Position numbers and translations under genes: made by a program
Shown: positions 40,069 through 48,839 of the stretch, piece by piece
How the letters are laid out: every line of letters begins with the position of its first letter
Numbering within the stretch: position 1 is the stretch's first letter
From: Paenalcaligenes sp035301625
GTDB lineage: Bacteria; Pseudomonadota; Gammaproteobacteria; Burkholderiales; Burkholderiaceae_B
Direction: 5' to 3'
DNA: 53,099 nt
Assembly (NCBI GenBank): GCA_035301625.1
Contig: DATGTW010000122.1
Coordinates: 1 to 53,099, forward strand
Notes under the pieces: model-generated
The model's input: only the letters and a program-made list of their open reading frames with translations
Database searches by the model: none
Told to the model about the DNA's origin: nothing

Positions 40069-42726
40069 ATGAAAAAGAATTTATTACAGGCGATCGGCAT
40101 TCTGATTGTATCCGTTGTAGTGACCTTATTTCTAGAGTACTACGATGAACAGCGCAGGCAGACGAATCATCAACGAGAAATAGCTCAACATCTACAAAAA
40201 TTACAAACTAGACTTCAAGATGCCATTGCCGAAATAAAAGAAAAGAACAAGCTGCTCGCTGAACGCTTGGCCGAGCAGCCAGAGGCTGTTGATGATCCAG
40301 AGCGCTACGGAATTTTGCAAGACGACACCCTGCCGTCTTTTTTTCTTAATTTATCTTTTGTTCGCGACTATACAGTAGTCGCAACATATCCCTTTGAAGG
40401 CAACGAGTCCATCATTGGGCTCAACTATTTACTGCGCCCCAATATTTTACCAAGTGCAGAACGGGCAATAGAACGTCAGGGCACCGTAATTGCTAGTCGC
40501 ATCACGCTTTTACAAAACGGTAAACGCGGCTTTGCGCTTAGTACACCTTTATTTACAGTAGGTGGTGAGCATTTTGGGTTTGTCTCGGTGGCTGTAGATT
40601 TAGAGCAAACACTAAAGAACCTCGGTTATGACTCGTCGTTGGGCTTTGAGCTGATGATTAAAGCCTATCACTCAGACTCGGATTCTCAGATATTGCGAGG
40701 CAATGCTACAGATTTTGCTGCCCTGCCAGCAGGCGTACAGATCCAGGTCCCCGAAGGGGGAGTATGGGAATTACGTGGTCAGCCGCTTGATATGAGCCCG
40801 AACCAGTTCTTGCATCGAGAGGACTATATTCGTTTATTTAGTGGTGGCATCACGTTTGTCGTTCTTATGCTTTTTTTGTGGCGTAAAGGATTACTCAAGG
40901 ATCTGAATGTTTTTCAACGCCAGCTGAGTTTACGCTTGGCATTGTTGTTCCTGACTGTCGTGCCGATGGCGCTACTGTTTGTTGTGCTCGAAGTGCTGGG
41001 TATACGTAGTATCTTTTTGCTTTCCCAGCAGCAGATGAAAAATCAGTCTGAGCAATTAATACGCCAGGTTAATACCCATATAGATTCTTTATTTGAAATC
41101 CCTCGGCAAGTTACTTTTCACGCGGATTTGTTTCGGCAGGGGATATTGGATTTGGACAATGTGGACAAGGCGCTTAGGTTTTTTACTGCTCAGTTGCGCA
41201 TCCAACCCAATTTGACTTATTTATCGCTGGCGACCCCAGACGGGCATTATTATGCGGCAGCGCGGGCCCCTACGGGTGATGATCGCAATTTGCGTATGAA
41301 ATGGGCTAATCCTAGTACGAAACAGCAAATTCACCTGCACTGGGTTGATGATCATAACCGCCCAAGCAAACATTTTCTGCGTGGTAATAGTCATTTTGAT
41401 CCGCGCCAGACGGTGTGGTATCAACACGCAGTAGAAAAGCAATCCACGCGCTGGTACCCAGTGTATCAATACACAACCCGAGATTCTCGCCAGCATTTCA
41501 CTGGGCTTGGCATGGGTATATCGACGCCTTTATTTTCCCCGCAGAATGAATTTCAAGGGGTAATTGCAGCTGATATCGCACTGTCTGAAATTAGTAAATC
41601 TTTGGAAAAACTCAGTCAAGACTTTGGCGGGATTATCTTTTTAACAGAAAAGGACGGGCAGATGCTCGCCACATCGACCCGAGAGCCGCTGTACTTGAAT
41701 CAGGCGACTGACATCATTCGGCTGACTGCCAAGGACAATATAAACCCGCTAATCCAGCAGGCAGGCCAGGTTATCGAAGAGAAAGCGAGCGCATTTGGCA
41801 ACCAATTCATCCGCTTTGATGGCGAGATGCAACTATTCAGTTGGGAACAAATCGATGTGCCAGATGGGCCCGCGTTGACTCTGGGAGTGATTATTCCTTC
41901 TACGGCGCTGTCCTCAACTACGGATAGGGTCTGGCGCAATGCATTGTATATTGCTTGGTTATTGCTTTTGTTGGGCGTTACTTTGGTATTTTTAAGTATG
42001 ACTTGGATCAGCCAGCCCTTGCAGGCTTTGGAGTTATGGGCCAGCAAGCTGCGTCGCGGTCACTGGAATGAGCCCATGCCCAGAATCGGACCAATCAGTG
42101 AGGTGCGCTCTTTGCGTAATTCATTAGAAGAGATGGCTGAACAGCTGCATATTCATACTGATGAGCTCGAACAATTAGTTCAGCAGCGAACAGAGGAGCT
42201 ACATTTAGCAAATCAAAAATTGCACCAACTATCGATTACTGACAGTCTGACGGGCTTGGCTAATCGGCGTTATTTGGATGAACGCGCCCGTAATCTTTGG
42301 GCATTAGCGTTACGTAAAGAGTTGGATATGGTTGCTCTGATGGTCGATGTAGATCATTTTAAGAAATATAACGATCGTTATGGTCATCTGGCTGGTGATC
42401 ACTGTTTAGAGCAAATTGCTGAGGTACTGCGCAATTGTGCTCGTCGTGCCACGGATATTGCGGGGCGGTATGGGGGTGAGGAATTCGCCCTCATTTATGT
42501 AGGCATGCAAGAAGAAGAGGCCATTTTTTTGGCAGAACGGATTGTGACTACCGTGCAAGCACTTGATCTACAGCACGAGGATTCACCTTATGGGCAGGTG
42601 ACCGTTAGTGTGGGCTTGGCACATACGGTGCCCCAGGCTGATAGTCATGTAGAACGATTACTGAAAAAAGCCGATGAAGCCCTTTATGTTGCCAAGGCCA
42701 CCGGTCGCAACCGGGTTGTCTATTAG
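40069..42726 (+). CDS. Membrane-bound diguanylate cyclase with two sensory regions
   Basis: Makes the second messenger c-di-GMP in response to a periplasmic signal. The order in 885 residues is: membrane segment (5-22), first extracytoplasmic region (about 25-255), paired membrane segments (about 258-320), second Cache-like periplasmic sensor (about 325-620), membrane segment (about 622-645), HAMP-like linker, coiled coil (LEQLVQQRTEELHLANQKL), then GGDEF domain (722-885). The active site is GGEEF (802-806). An inhibitory I-site RATD (793-796) sits five residues before it, so product feedback is expected. There is no EAL domain. It stands alone, so the signal is unknown. Confidence 0.92.
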   Translation: MKKNLLQAIGILIVSVVVTLFLEYYDEQRRQTNHQREIAQHLQKLQTRLQDAIAEIKEKNKLLAERLAEQPEAVDDPERYGILQDDTLPSFFLNLSFVRDYTVVATYPFEGNESIIGLNYLLRPNILPSAERAIERQGTVIASRITLLQNGKRGFALSTPLFTVGGEHFGFVSVAVDLEQTLKNLGYDSSLGFELMIKAYHSDSDSQILRGNATDFAALPAGVQIQVPEGGVWELRGQPLDMSPNQFLHREDYIRLFSGGITFVVLMLFLWRKGLLKDLNVFQRQLSLRLALLFLTVVPMALLFVVLEVLGIRSIFLLSQQQMKNQSEQLIRQVNTHIDSLFEIPRQVTFHADLFRQGILDLDNVDKALRFFTAQLRIQPNLTYLSLATPDGHYYAAARAPTGDDRNLRMKWANPSTKQQIHLHWVDDHNRPSKHFLRGNSHFDPRQTVWYQHAVEKQSTRWYPVYQYTTRDSRQHFTGLGMGISTPLFSPQNEFQGVIAADIALSEISKSLEKLSQDFGGIIFLTEKDGQMLATSTREPLYLNQATDIIRLTAKDNINPLIQQAGQVIEEKASAFGNQFIRFDGEMQLFSWEQIDVPDGPALTLGVIIPSTALSSTTDRVWRNALYIAWLLLLLGVTLVFLSMTWISQPLQALELWASKLRRGHWNEPMPRIGPISEVRSLRNSLEEMAEQLHIHTDELEQLVQQRTEELHLANQKLHQLSITDSLTGLANRRYLDERARNLWALALRKELDMVALMVDVDHFKKYNDRYGHLAGDHCLEQIAEVLRNCARRATDIAGRYGGEEFALIYVGMQEEEAIFLAERIVTTVQALDLQHEDSPYGQVTVSVGLAHTVPQADSHVERLLKKADEALYVAKATGRNRVVY

Positions 42727-42768
42727 GTAAGATGGACGAGTATTTACTAACCCTAAGGAGTAGGTGTA

Positions 42769-43356
42769 ATGGCTTTGAAACTTCAAATAATTATTTGCAG
42801 CACCCGCCCGGGTCGTGTGGGTGGTTCCGTGGGCCATTGGTTTGCTGATTACGCCAAAGCGCATAGTGATTTTGAGGTTCAAGTGGTGGATTTGGCTGAG
42901 CTGGATTTACCCATGTATAACGAGCCCAAACACCCCATCATGAGGCAGTACGAGCATGAACACACCAAAAGCTGGAGTACGAGTGTCGACAGTGCCGATG
43001 CGTATGTATTTGTCGCACCAGAATACAATTACAGCCCTACCCCAGCGTTAATTAACGCCTTGAATTACGTTTACCATGAATGGAATTACAAGCCCTGTGG
43101 TTTTGTGAGTTATGGCGGGGTTTCAGGCGGGTTGCGCGCAGCCCAGGCAGCCCGTTTGCAGGTCACTACCCTTAAAATGATGCCCATCCCCGAGGGGGTT
43201 GCCATTCCGGGGGTTGGTCCCATGGTGGATCGTGAAACTGGGGTATTCACTGCGAACGAGGCCGTTGAGCGCTCAGCGCAAACCATGCTGGGTGAGCTCC
43301 AGGTGTGGGCTCAGGGTCTTAAAAAACTGCGTGCAGCTAAGTCAGATAACACTTGA
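42769..43356 (+). CDS. NAD(P)H-dependent FMN reductase
   Basis: Flavodoxin-like reductase of 195 residues. The FMN phosphate loop is CSTRPGRVG (11-19) and the PEYNYSPTPALINALNYVYHEW motif (about 84-105) is diagnostic. Relatives reduce quinones, azo dyes, chromate or free FMN. It lies next to arsRB but is shorter than, and not clearly, ArsH. An AAGGAG ribosome-binding site precedes the ATG. It has its own spacer (about 105 bases) before arsR and is probably a separate unit. Confidence 0.88.
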   Translation: MALKLQIIICSTRPGRVGGSVGHWFADYAKAHSDFEVQVVDLAELDLPMYNEPKHPIMRQYEHEHTKSWSTSVDSADAYVFVAPEYNYSPTPALINALNYVYHEWNYKPCGFVSYGGVSGGLRAAQAARLQVTTLKMMPIPEGVAIPGVGPMVDRETGVFTANEAVERSAQTMLGELQVWAQGLKKLRAAKSDNT

Positions 43357-43419
43357 TAAGCTAGTTTCGTTCGTTTTTTGAATAAAAGTAAAGCAGGGGG
43401 GTAATGGTTTTTTTCTCCC

Positions 43420-43453
43420 TGTTATAATAAAATTAATTCGATATTTCTATTAT
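43420..43453 (+). promoter_or_regulatory. arsR promoter and likely ArsR operator
   Basis: TGTTATAAT (43420-43428) is a perfect extended -10 box, placing the start near 43435. An inverted repeat, ATAATA (43424-43429) with TATTAT (43448-43453), overlaps the -10 box and start point, where an ArsR repressor would be expected to bind. No good -35 box is visible. Confidence 0.55.
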
Positions 43454-43462
43454 GGTTGAACT

Positions 43463-43801
43463 ATGGAAAAGTCCAGAGCAGTGCAATCTTTAGCTGCATT
43501 AGCGCATGAAACTCGCTTATCTGTATTTCGCTTATTGGTTGAAGCAGGCGAAAAAGGACTTCCTGCGGGTGAAATCGCAGCAAAATTAAATATTGCTGCC
43601 TCTTCCTTATCTTTCCACCTTAAAGAGCTTTATCAAGTTGGATTATTGCGTAGAGAGCAATATGGACGGTCTATTTTCTACTCTGCTAACTATAGTGCTA
43701 TGAATGAATTACTTTTGTATTTGACCCAAAACTGTTGCCAAGGCCAAGAACAATGCTCTTTATCCCCACTAGAAGAACATCTAAAAAAAACGAGTCGTTA
43801 G
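43463..43801 (+). CDS. arsR: ArsR-family arsenite-responsive repressor
   Basis: Winged-helix repressor of 112 residues that releases DNA on binding arsenite. The recognition helix is AASSLSFHLKELYQVGLL (45-62). It lacks the classical ELCVCDL site in helix 3. Instead it has Cys91-Cys92 and Cys98 near the C-terminus (NCCQGQEQC), the same CC-x5-C spacing as the Acidithiobacillus ferrooxidans ArsR sensor site (Cys95, 96, 102). It is followed 40 bases later by arsB. Confidence 0.9.
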   Translation: MEKSRAVQSLAALAHETRLSVFRLLVEAGEKGLPAGEIAAKLNIAASSLSFHLKELYQVGLLRREQYGRSIFYSANYSAMNELLLYLTQNCCQGQEQCSLSPLEEHLKKTSR

Positions 43802-43841
43802 CGTTTGTTGAGTGCGCTTATTTTATGGGATAGGTCTATAT

Positions 43842-45155
43842 ATGTTGGCATTTTTGATTTTTGTGATCACTTTGGTTTTGGTGATCGGGCAGCCTCGCGG
43901 TTTGGGCATTGGTTGGAGTGCTTTAGGAGGCGCGGCAGTTGCCTTATTGACTGGGGTGGTGCACTGGTCAGATGTACCCATCGTTTGGGGAATTGTTTGG
44001 GATGCCACTTTTACTTTTGTCGCCCTTATCGTTATCTCTTTAATCTTGGATGAGGCTGGCTTTTTTGGCTGGGCTGCATTGCATGTGGCCCGCTTGGGTC
44101 GTGGCAGAGGGCCTATCCTTTTTCCTCTGATCATTATTTTGGGCGCTGTGATTTCAGCTTTTTTTGCCAACGACGGGGCGGCGTTGTTGCTGACCCCCAT
44201 TATGATGGCAATCTTATTACGATTGCGGTTTTCGCCCCCGGCGGCATTGGCTTTCATCATTGCAACTGGGTTTATTGCTGATACCGCCAGTTTGCCCTTA
44301 GTCATTTCGAATTTGGTCAATATTGTCAGCGCTAATTATTTTGATGTAGGTTTTGGGCGCTATGCCGCTGTTATGGTGCCCGTTAATTTGGTGTCTGTAC
44401 TGGCCACGCTGTTGGTGTTGTGGTTTGCTTTTCGACGCGAAATCCCCAATACGTACGAGGTTGATGCGCTTGAGGCACCACGTGCTGCGATTCGTGATCC
44501 GCTGGTGTTCCGGGCGGCTTTCCCTTTATTAGCTGTGTTGTTAGTGGCGTATTTTGTCACGGCTCCTTTGGATGTGCCCATCGCTTTTGTGACGGGTACA
44601 GCAGCAGTCGTTTTGATGATGGTTGCTGGACGGTGGTGGGCCGGGGGGCAGGGTGCTATTGTTTCTGTGGGTTCGGCTTTGCGCGGTGCCCCGTGGCAGA
44701 TAGTGCTCTTTTCTGTAGGTATGTATTTGGTGGTTTATGGCTTGGGGAATGCAGGCTTGACAGATTATGGGGCGATTCTGCTCAATTGGTTGGGACAGCA
44801 GGGTGATTGGGTAGCCACGGTGGGTACTGGTTTTTTAGCGGCCGTCGTCGCCTCTGTTATGAATAATTTGCCTTCTACACTGGTGGGTGCGTTGGCTATC
44901 GAGCAGGCCCAGGTTGCACCGCTCACGCAGGAGCTGATGGTCTACGCCAATGTGATTGGCAATGACTTGGGGCCCAAGTTTACGCCTATTGGTAGCTTAG
45001 CCACTTTATTATGGTTGCATGTACTGGCCAGTAAAAGTTATCGAGTCGGTTGGGGGCAGTATATGAAAATCGGTATTTTGATTACTCCACCGGTGCTACT
45101 GGCGACTCTGTTAGCATTAGTGGCGTGGATGCATGTACTACCTGCCCAGGGTTAA
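43842..45155 (+). CDS. arsB: Arsenite efflux pump ArsB
   Basis: Inner-membrane As(III)/Sb(III)-proton antiporter with about twelve membrane segments. It aligns with E. coli ArsB along its length: the start MLAFLIFVITLVLVIGQPRGLGIGWSA, FFANDGAALLLTPIMMA, GFIADTASLPLVISNLVNIVSA and LGPKFTPIGSLATLLWLHVL are nearly identical in pattern. The frame is open to a GTG at 43812, but ATG 43842 fits the E. coli start and gives 437 residues. No arsC (arsenate reductase) or arsA (ATPase) gene is present, so this minimal unit handles arsenite directly. Confidence 0.93.
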   Translation: MLAFLIFVITLVLVIGQPRGLGIGWSALGGAAVALLTGVVHWSDVPIVWGIVWDATFTFVALIVISLILDEAGFFGWAALHVARLGRGRGPILFPLIIILGAVISAFFANDGAALLLTPIMMAILLRLRFSPPAALAFIIATGFIADTASLPLVISNLVNIVSANYFDVGFGRYAAVMVPVNLVSVLATLLVLWFAFRREIPNTYEVDALEAPRAAIRDPLVFRAAFPLLAVLLVAYFVTAPLDVPIAFVTGTAAVVLMMVAGRWWAGGQGAIVSVGSALRGAPWQIVLFSVGMYLVVYGLGNAGLTDYGAILLNWLGQQGDWVATVGTGFLAAVVASVMNNLPSTLVGALAIEQAQVAPLTQELMVYANVIGNDLGPKFTPIGSLATLLWLHVLASKSYRVGWGQYMKIGILITPPVLLATLLALVAWMHVLPAQG

Positions 45156-45229
45156 CAGTCGCGATTGGTTTTTAATAATCAGTGATTGGGTCACTTATCG
45201 GTTATTGCCTATTGGCTTATGTTTTATGG

Positions 45230-45976
45230 TTAAAAATCCAGGTTGAGGCCCAATATGACGCGGTTGTCACGGATACCGTTTTCTACTGCGTGTTTACGGT
45301 TAGCGCCGGCAAAAACTAGCGATACGGTGCTGATATTATTCAGCTGGTAGAATACGCCCGCCCGATAGTCGATTTTGCTTTTTTCATCGCTGTCCCCAAA
45401 GTGCTCATAACCCATGCCCGCACCCAGGCTCCAGCGGGCATCTATAGGGTGCACGTAATCAAAGTTGTAATACATATCTTTGTTGTTCACCCCTGATCGC
45501 AACCCTCTAAAGACCTCCAGAGTGAGGTTCTGATAGCTAAAACTCGTAAAGATCTCATTTGAATTCAGGCTGCCTTCGTGGGGGTAGATGCTATGGGTAT
45601 ATCCGGCTTCTAAGCGGGCATTTTCGCCGATATCTACCCCATAGCCAGCCGTGGTGTCTAGCTGCAATGAAGCACGGCCAAATTTTCCTGTAGAAACCCA
45701 GTTACCCACAAACACGCCGCTGCTGTGTTGGTATTGCCAGGCGCCTTGTAAAGCAGGACGAAAGTTGGTGTTTTTTTCATCCTGGTCCTCACCGCGGTCT
45801 TTATACAAGGACACGGTGTCCAGCTCGAAAGAGTATTCAGCCTGGGCAGTCGTGGCGTATAGGCAGCAAAAGGTCACAGCAGTGAACATCGTTGTCAACC
45901 AGGGGCGGATTTGCAGAGGGGCAGTGATTGAAACAGTAGTGAGGGGCATCTCAGATGTGTGTTTACGTACGAGCAT
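45230..45976 (-). CDS. Putative outer-membrane porin (TorF-like)
   Basis: Protein of 248 residues with a long signal peptide ending TTAQA (about 1-46), then a beta-rich protein with alternating hydrophobic strands and a C-terminal Phe (LGLNLDF), the usual signature for BAM-assembled barrels. The sequence YSFELDTVSLYKDRGEDQ...RPALQGAWQYQHSSGVFVGNW fits the TorF family of putative porins (TIGR02001). The AAAGG ribosome-binding site before ATG 45976 supports the long N-terminus, though an ATG nine codons later is possible. The substrate is unknown. Confidence 0.78.
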   Translation of the reverse strand: MLVRKHTSEMPLTTVSITAPLQIRPWLTTMFTAVTFCCLYATTAQAEYSFELDTVSLYKDRGEDQDEKNTNFRPALQGAWQYQHSSGVFVGNWVSTGKFGRASLQLDTTAGYGVDIGENARLEAGYTHSIYPHEGSLNSNEIFTSFSYQNLTLEVFRGLRSGVNNKDMYYNFDYVHPIDARWSLGAGMGYEHFGDSDEKSKIDYRAGVFYQLNNISTVSLVFAGANRKHAVENGIRDNRVILGLNLDF

Positions 45977-46100
45977 TAAAAGCCTTTAGTTTAATGAGGG
46001 AGATCTTTAAAGCCCCTCTATGATAATAAATCCGTGCCGCATCTACAGCAAAGAGGCTTTTAGGTAAACTAGGGGTTGATTTTTTTCTGCTATTAAGACG

Positions 46101-47900
46101 ATGAGCAAAAACGACGAGTACGCCCTCTCTGAGGTGACCTTTTTAAATGTGCCCTTTAGGGAAAAAGACGAGGCCAAAGCCCTGGGTGCGCGTTGGAATC
46201 CCGAGCGCCGGCTCTGGTATGTCCCCGCTGGGCTCGAGGTGCCCCCCTTTCAGCGTTGGTTGCCCGCGACCCAGCAAACCCAGCAGACCCAGTCATCTGT
46301 TCGTCGGGAGCATACGCCCTCATTGCTGAGCGAGGCTGAGCGTGATTACGAGGTCAGCGCCGAGCGTTCGGGCTTACGCCTATCACAACTATTGGATGGC
46401 GTGTCTAGTGCCATTAATCAATTATTTCGTGAGGGCGTTTGGACCGAGGTCGAGGTGGTCAATGCTCAGCTGCGGGGCGATCACGTTTTTCTGGAGCTTT
46501 CCGAGCGCGATGCGCAGGCCAATGTCATTGCCCAGGCCCGTGCTGTGATTTGGGCCAATGTGGCCCGTACATTATTACCCCGTTTCGAGCGCGAGACCGG
46601 CATGCAGCTGGCCCCAGGGATTAAATTACTCGTGCAGGCACGGCCCTCTTTTCACGCTCAATATGGGTTTAGCCTGTTTATCAATGACATTGATTTCAGG
46701 TTTTCTCTAGGGGACTTAGAGGCTAAAAAGCGCGAAATTATTAAACGCCTCAAACAAGAGGGGGTGCTCACCAACAACCAAGAGTTACCGCGCCCCTGGG
46801 ATTATTATCGGGTGTTGGTGGTGTCCCCGCAGCAGGCTGCGGGATTAGGAGATTTTCAGGCGGATGCTCAACGATTGCAGACCTTTGGGCTGTGCGAGTT
46901 TGTCTATGTGCATTCACGCTTTCAGGGCGAGGGGGCAGCCCAGGAGATCCGGCAGGCTTTATTCAATGCCCTGGATACCTACTCGGCCCAGTCTTTTGAT
47001 GCGGTGGTGATTATCCGTGGGGGTGGGGCCGTTAATGATTTGGCCTGGCTCAATGATTATGATTTGGCGCGGGCAATTTGCGAGTTGCCCATCCCAGTGC
47101 ATACCGGCATTGGCCACGAGCGTGACCATACCGTGTTGGACGATGTAGCGCAGCAGTCTTTTGACACCCCCAGCAAGGTCATCGGTGGTATTTGGCAATT
47201 GATTCGCAATCGCGCCGTGACATTACAAACCAACTATGCCCAGGTACAACGCGGGGTGCAACAGTATTTGTATGCTTATAGCCGCGCAGTAGAGCAGAAT
47301 TTTTCCACCGTACGGATGCAGGCCAATCAGACCCTGGTGCAGGCACGTGCTCAGGTACAAGCCCACATCGATACGACGCGCCAGCGGGCTCATGGACAGC
47401 TGGGTACAGTGCGCGGGCAGATCCCGACTTTATTGACACAGGTCCAAAGCAGCGGTCAAGCCTTGCTGCATACAGCGCGCCGAAACAGTTTAAATCTACT
47501 TGAAAATACTACCCTCAGCAGTGGGTTTATTTTGCGTCGTAGCCGTGAACAGGTCGAGGAACGTTTGCAACAAATTCAGCGCGAGGCCCAAAACCAAATC
47601 CGCCTGACCCAAAAAGAGTTGACCGACTGCCTTCAGTTGGTACACCGTGAAAGCCACCGTCATTTGAATACCGCACGCCATAATGCTGTTGCGTTATTCC
47701 GTGAGATTGCCGGACAGGGGCCCACCAAAACCCTCGAACGCGGTTTTGCTTTGATACGCGACGCGCAGGATCATATCATTACCGATCCTACTGCTGCCCA
47801 AGTGGGGCAGCCGATAAAAGTTGAATTTAAAAAGGGCACTTTGGATGCCCAGGTGACCCAGATTAGACCAGACAATCAAAATACGTCGGATGACCCATAG
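46101..47900 (+). CDS. xseA: Exodeoxyribonuclease VII large subunit with N-terminal DUF5710-like domain
   Basis: Large subunit of exonuclease VII, which degrades single-stranded DNA. The core is normal: an OB-fold (LSQLLDGVSSAINQLFREGVWTEVEVVN, about 92-190), the nuclease domain with VVIIRGGGAVNDLAWLND and GIGHERDHTVLDDVAQ, and a long coiled-coil region to about 550. The 599-residue protein is about 140 longer than E. coli XseA. Residues 11-54 (VTFLNVPFREKDEAKALGA, then RWNPERRLWYVPAG) form a DUF5710-like module, a small domain seen mostly in primases and plasmid transfer proteins. A Gln-rich linker joins the two. The start ATG lacks a clear ribosome-binding site. xseB follows after 48 bases. 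Confidence 0.9.
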   Translation: MSKNDEYALSEVTFLNVPFREKDEAKALGARWNPERRLWYVPAGLEVPPFQRWLPATQQTQQTQSSVRREHTPSLLSEAERDYEVSAERSGLRLSQLLDGVSSAINQLFREGVWTEVEVVNAQLRGDHVFLELSERDAQANVIAQARAVIWANVARTLLPRFERETGMQLAPGIKLLVQARPSFHAQYGFSLFINDIDFRFSLGDLEAKKREIIKRLKQEGVLTNNQELPRPWDYYRVLVVSPQQAAGLGDFQADAQRLQTFGLCEFVYVHSRFQGEGAAQEIRQALFNALDTYSAQSFDAVVIIRGGGAVNDLAWLNDYDLARAICELPIPVHTGIGHERDHTVLDDVAQQSFDTPSKVIGGIWQLIRNRAVTLQTNYAQVQRGVQQYLYAYSRAVEQNFSTVRMQANQTLVQARAQVQAHIDTTRQRAHGQLGTVRGQIPTLLTQVQSSGQALLHTARRNSLNLLENTTLSSGFILRRSREQVEERLQQIQREAQNQIRLTQKELTDCLQLVHRESHRHLNTARHNAVALFREIAGQGPTKTLERGFALIRDAQDHIITDPTAAQVGQPIKVEFKKGTLDAQVTQIRPDNQNTSDDP

Positions 47901-47948
47901 CGTATTTAAGAAAAGCCGTCCAAAACATGTAAATAACAGGAGCCGAAT

Positions 47949-48224
47949 ATGTCCCAAAAAAGCTTTAAACAAGCCTACGAAACCCTCCAAAAGCACGCTG
48001 ACACCCTACGCGCGCAACAAGAACCCAACATCGATGATTTATTGACGATCGTCACTGAATCAGTCAGTGCCTATAACGTGTGCAAAGAGCGCATCGACGC
48101 GGTCGAAGCCGCGATGGAACAGGCTTTTAGTCGAGTTCAGGATGACGAATTTGCGGCTGCACCTGAATCAGAGGCTGCAGATAAGGCGGATAGCACTGGC
48201 GTGGATGACGACATCCCTTTTTGA
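47949..48224 (+). CDS. xseB: Exodeoxyribonuclease VII small subunit
   Basis: Small helical partner of XseA, 91 residues. The N-terminal half has the family pattern SFKQAYETLQKHADTLRAQQ...DDLLTIVTESVSAYNVCKERI, two helices that bind the XseA coiled coil. The acidic tail ending DDDIPF is also typical. An ACAGGAG ribosome-binding site precedes the ATG. Its closeness to xseA means the fused XseA is likely to be the functional chromosomal enzyme. Confidence 0.9.
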   Translation: MSQKSFKQAYETLQKHADTLRAQQEPNIDDLLTIVTESVSAYNVCKERIDAVEAAMEQAFSRVQDDEFAAAPESEAADKADSTGVDDDIPF

Positions 48225-48242
48225 ATGACCTAAGCGGGATTA

Positions 48243-48270
48243 GGCCCCGTTTGCGCGGGCGCCCTTTCTT
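48243..48270 (+). terminator. Terminator after xseB
   Basis: GGC-CCCG (48243-48249) pairs with CGGG-GCC (48256-48263, one bulged C) and a pyrimidine-rich CTTTCTTT tract follows. Confidence 0.5.
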
Positions 48271-48376
48271 TCAGAAGTAATCAGTGAATGCTTGCACTGA
48301 TAAATATAAGTGATACCATAGTTTCTTTCTAAATTTTTTAAGCTTAAAGCTCTGCTTAAGAGGAAAATAATAACAG

Positions 48377-48829
48377 ATGACTATCACTTTAAATATCAAC
48401 GGCTCAACACAAAATGTTGAGGCTCAGGACGACATGCCCCTACTGTGGGTATTGCGTGACTATCTTGGTTTTACAGGAACTAAATTTGGTTGTGGCGCAG
48501 GTTTGTGCGGTGCCTGTACCGTTCATGTGGATGGGAAAGCTACCCGCTCCTGTATCACCCCCGTATCTGCAGTGCAAAATGCCCGCATCGTTACCATTGA
48601 GGGCTTAGCAGAGGATAATGATCATCCTGTACAGCAGGCCTGGATCGAAGAACAGGTCCCACAGTGTGGGTATTGTCAGTCAGGCATGATTATGGCAGCA
48701 GCAGCTCTATTGGAAAGTAATAAAAACCCATCCGCAGAAGAGATAGAGGAAAGCATGACAAATATCTGTCGGTGTGGTACTTACCCTCGGGTAGAGCGTG
48801 CGATCAAACGCGCCGCTAAAGCTATTTAA
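48377..48829 (+). CDS. iorA: 2Fe-2S subunit of a molybdenum hydroxylase (isoquinoline 1-oxidoreductase alpha-like)
   Basis: Electron-transfer subunit of a xanthine oxidase-family molybdenum enzyme, 150 residues. The plant-type [2Fe-2S] cluster is bound by Cys39, 44, 47 and 59 (CGAGLCGACTVHVDG) and the second [2Fe-2S] cluster by Cys97, 100, 131 and 133 (CGYCQSG and CRCGTY). It starts 11 bases before the large subunit gene and forms one operon with it. The compact two-subunit form with no FAD subunit is the IorA/IorB type. Confidence 0.88.
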   Translation: MTITLNINGSTQNVEAQDDMPLLWVLRDYLGFTGTKFGCGAGLCGACTVHVDGKATRSCITPVSAVQNARIVTIEGLAEDNDHPVQQAWIEEQVPQCGYCQSGMIMAAAALLESNKNPSAEEIEESMTNICRCGTYPRVERAIKRAAKAI

Positions 48830-48839
48830 GGAGGTAGAC

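Noticed and set aside
42769..43356. ArsH of an arsenic operon
   Set aside because: The protein is shorter than ArsH and has its own spacer before arsR. The sequence fits a general NAD(P)H-dependent FMN reductase.
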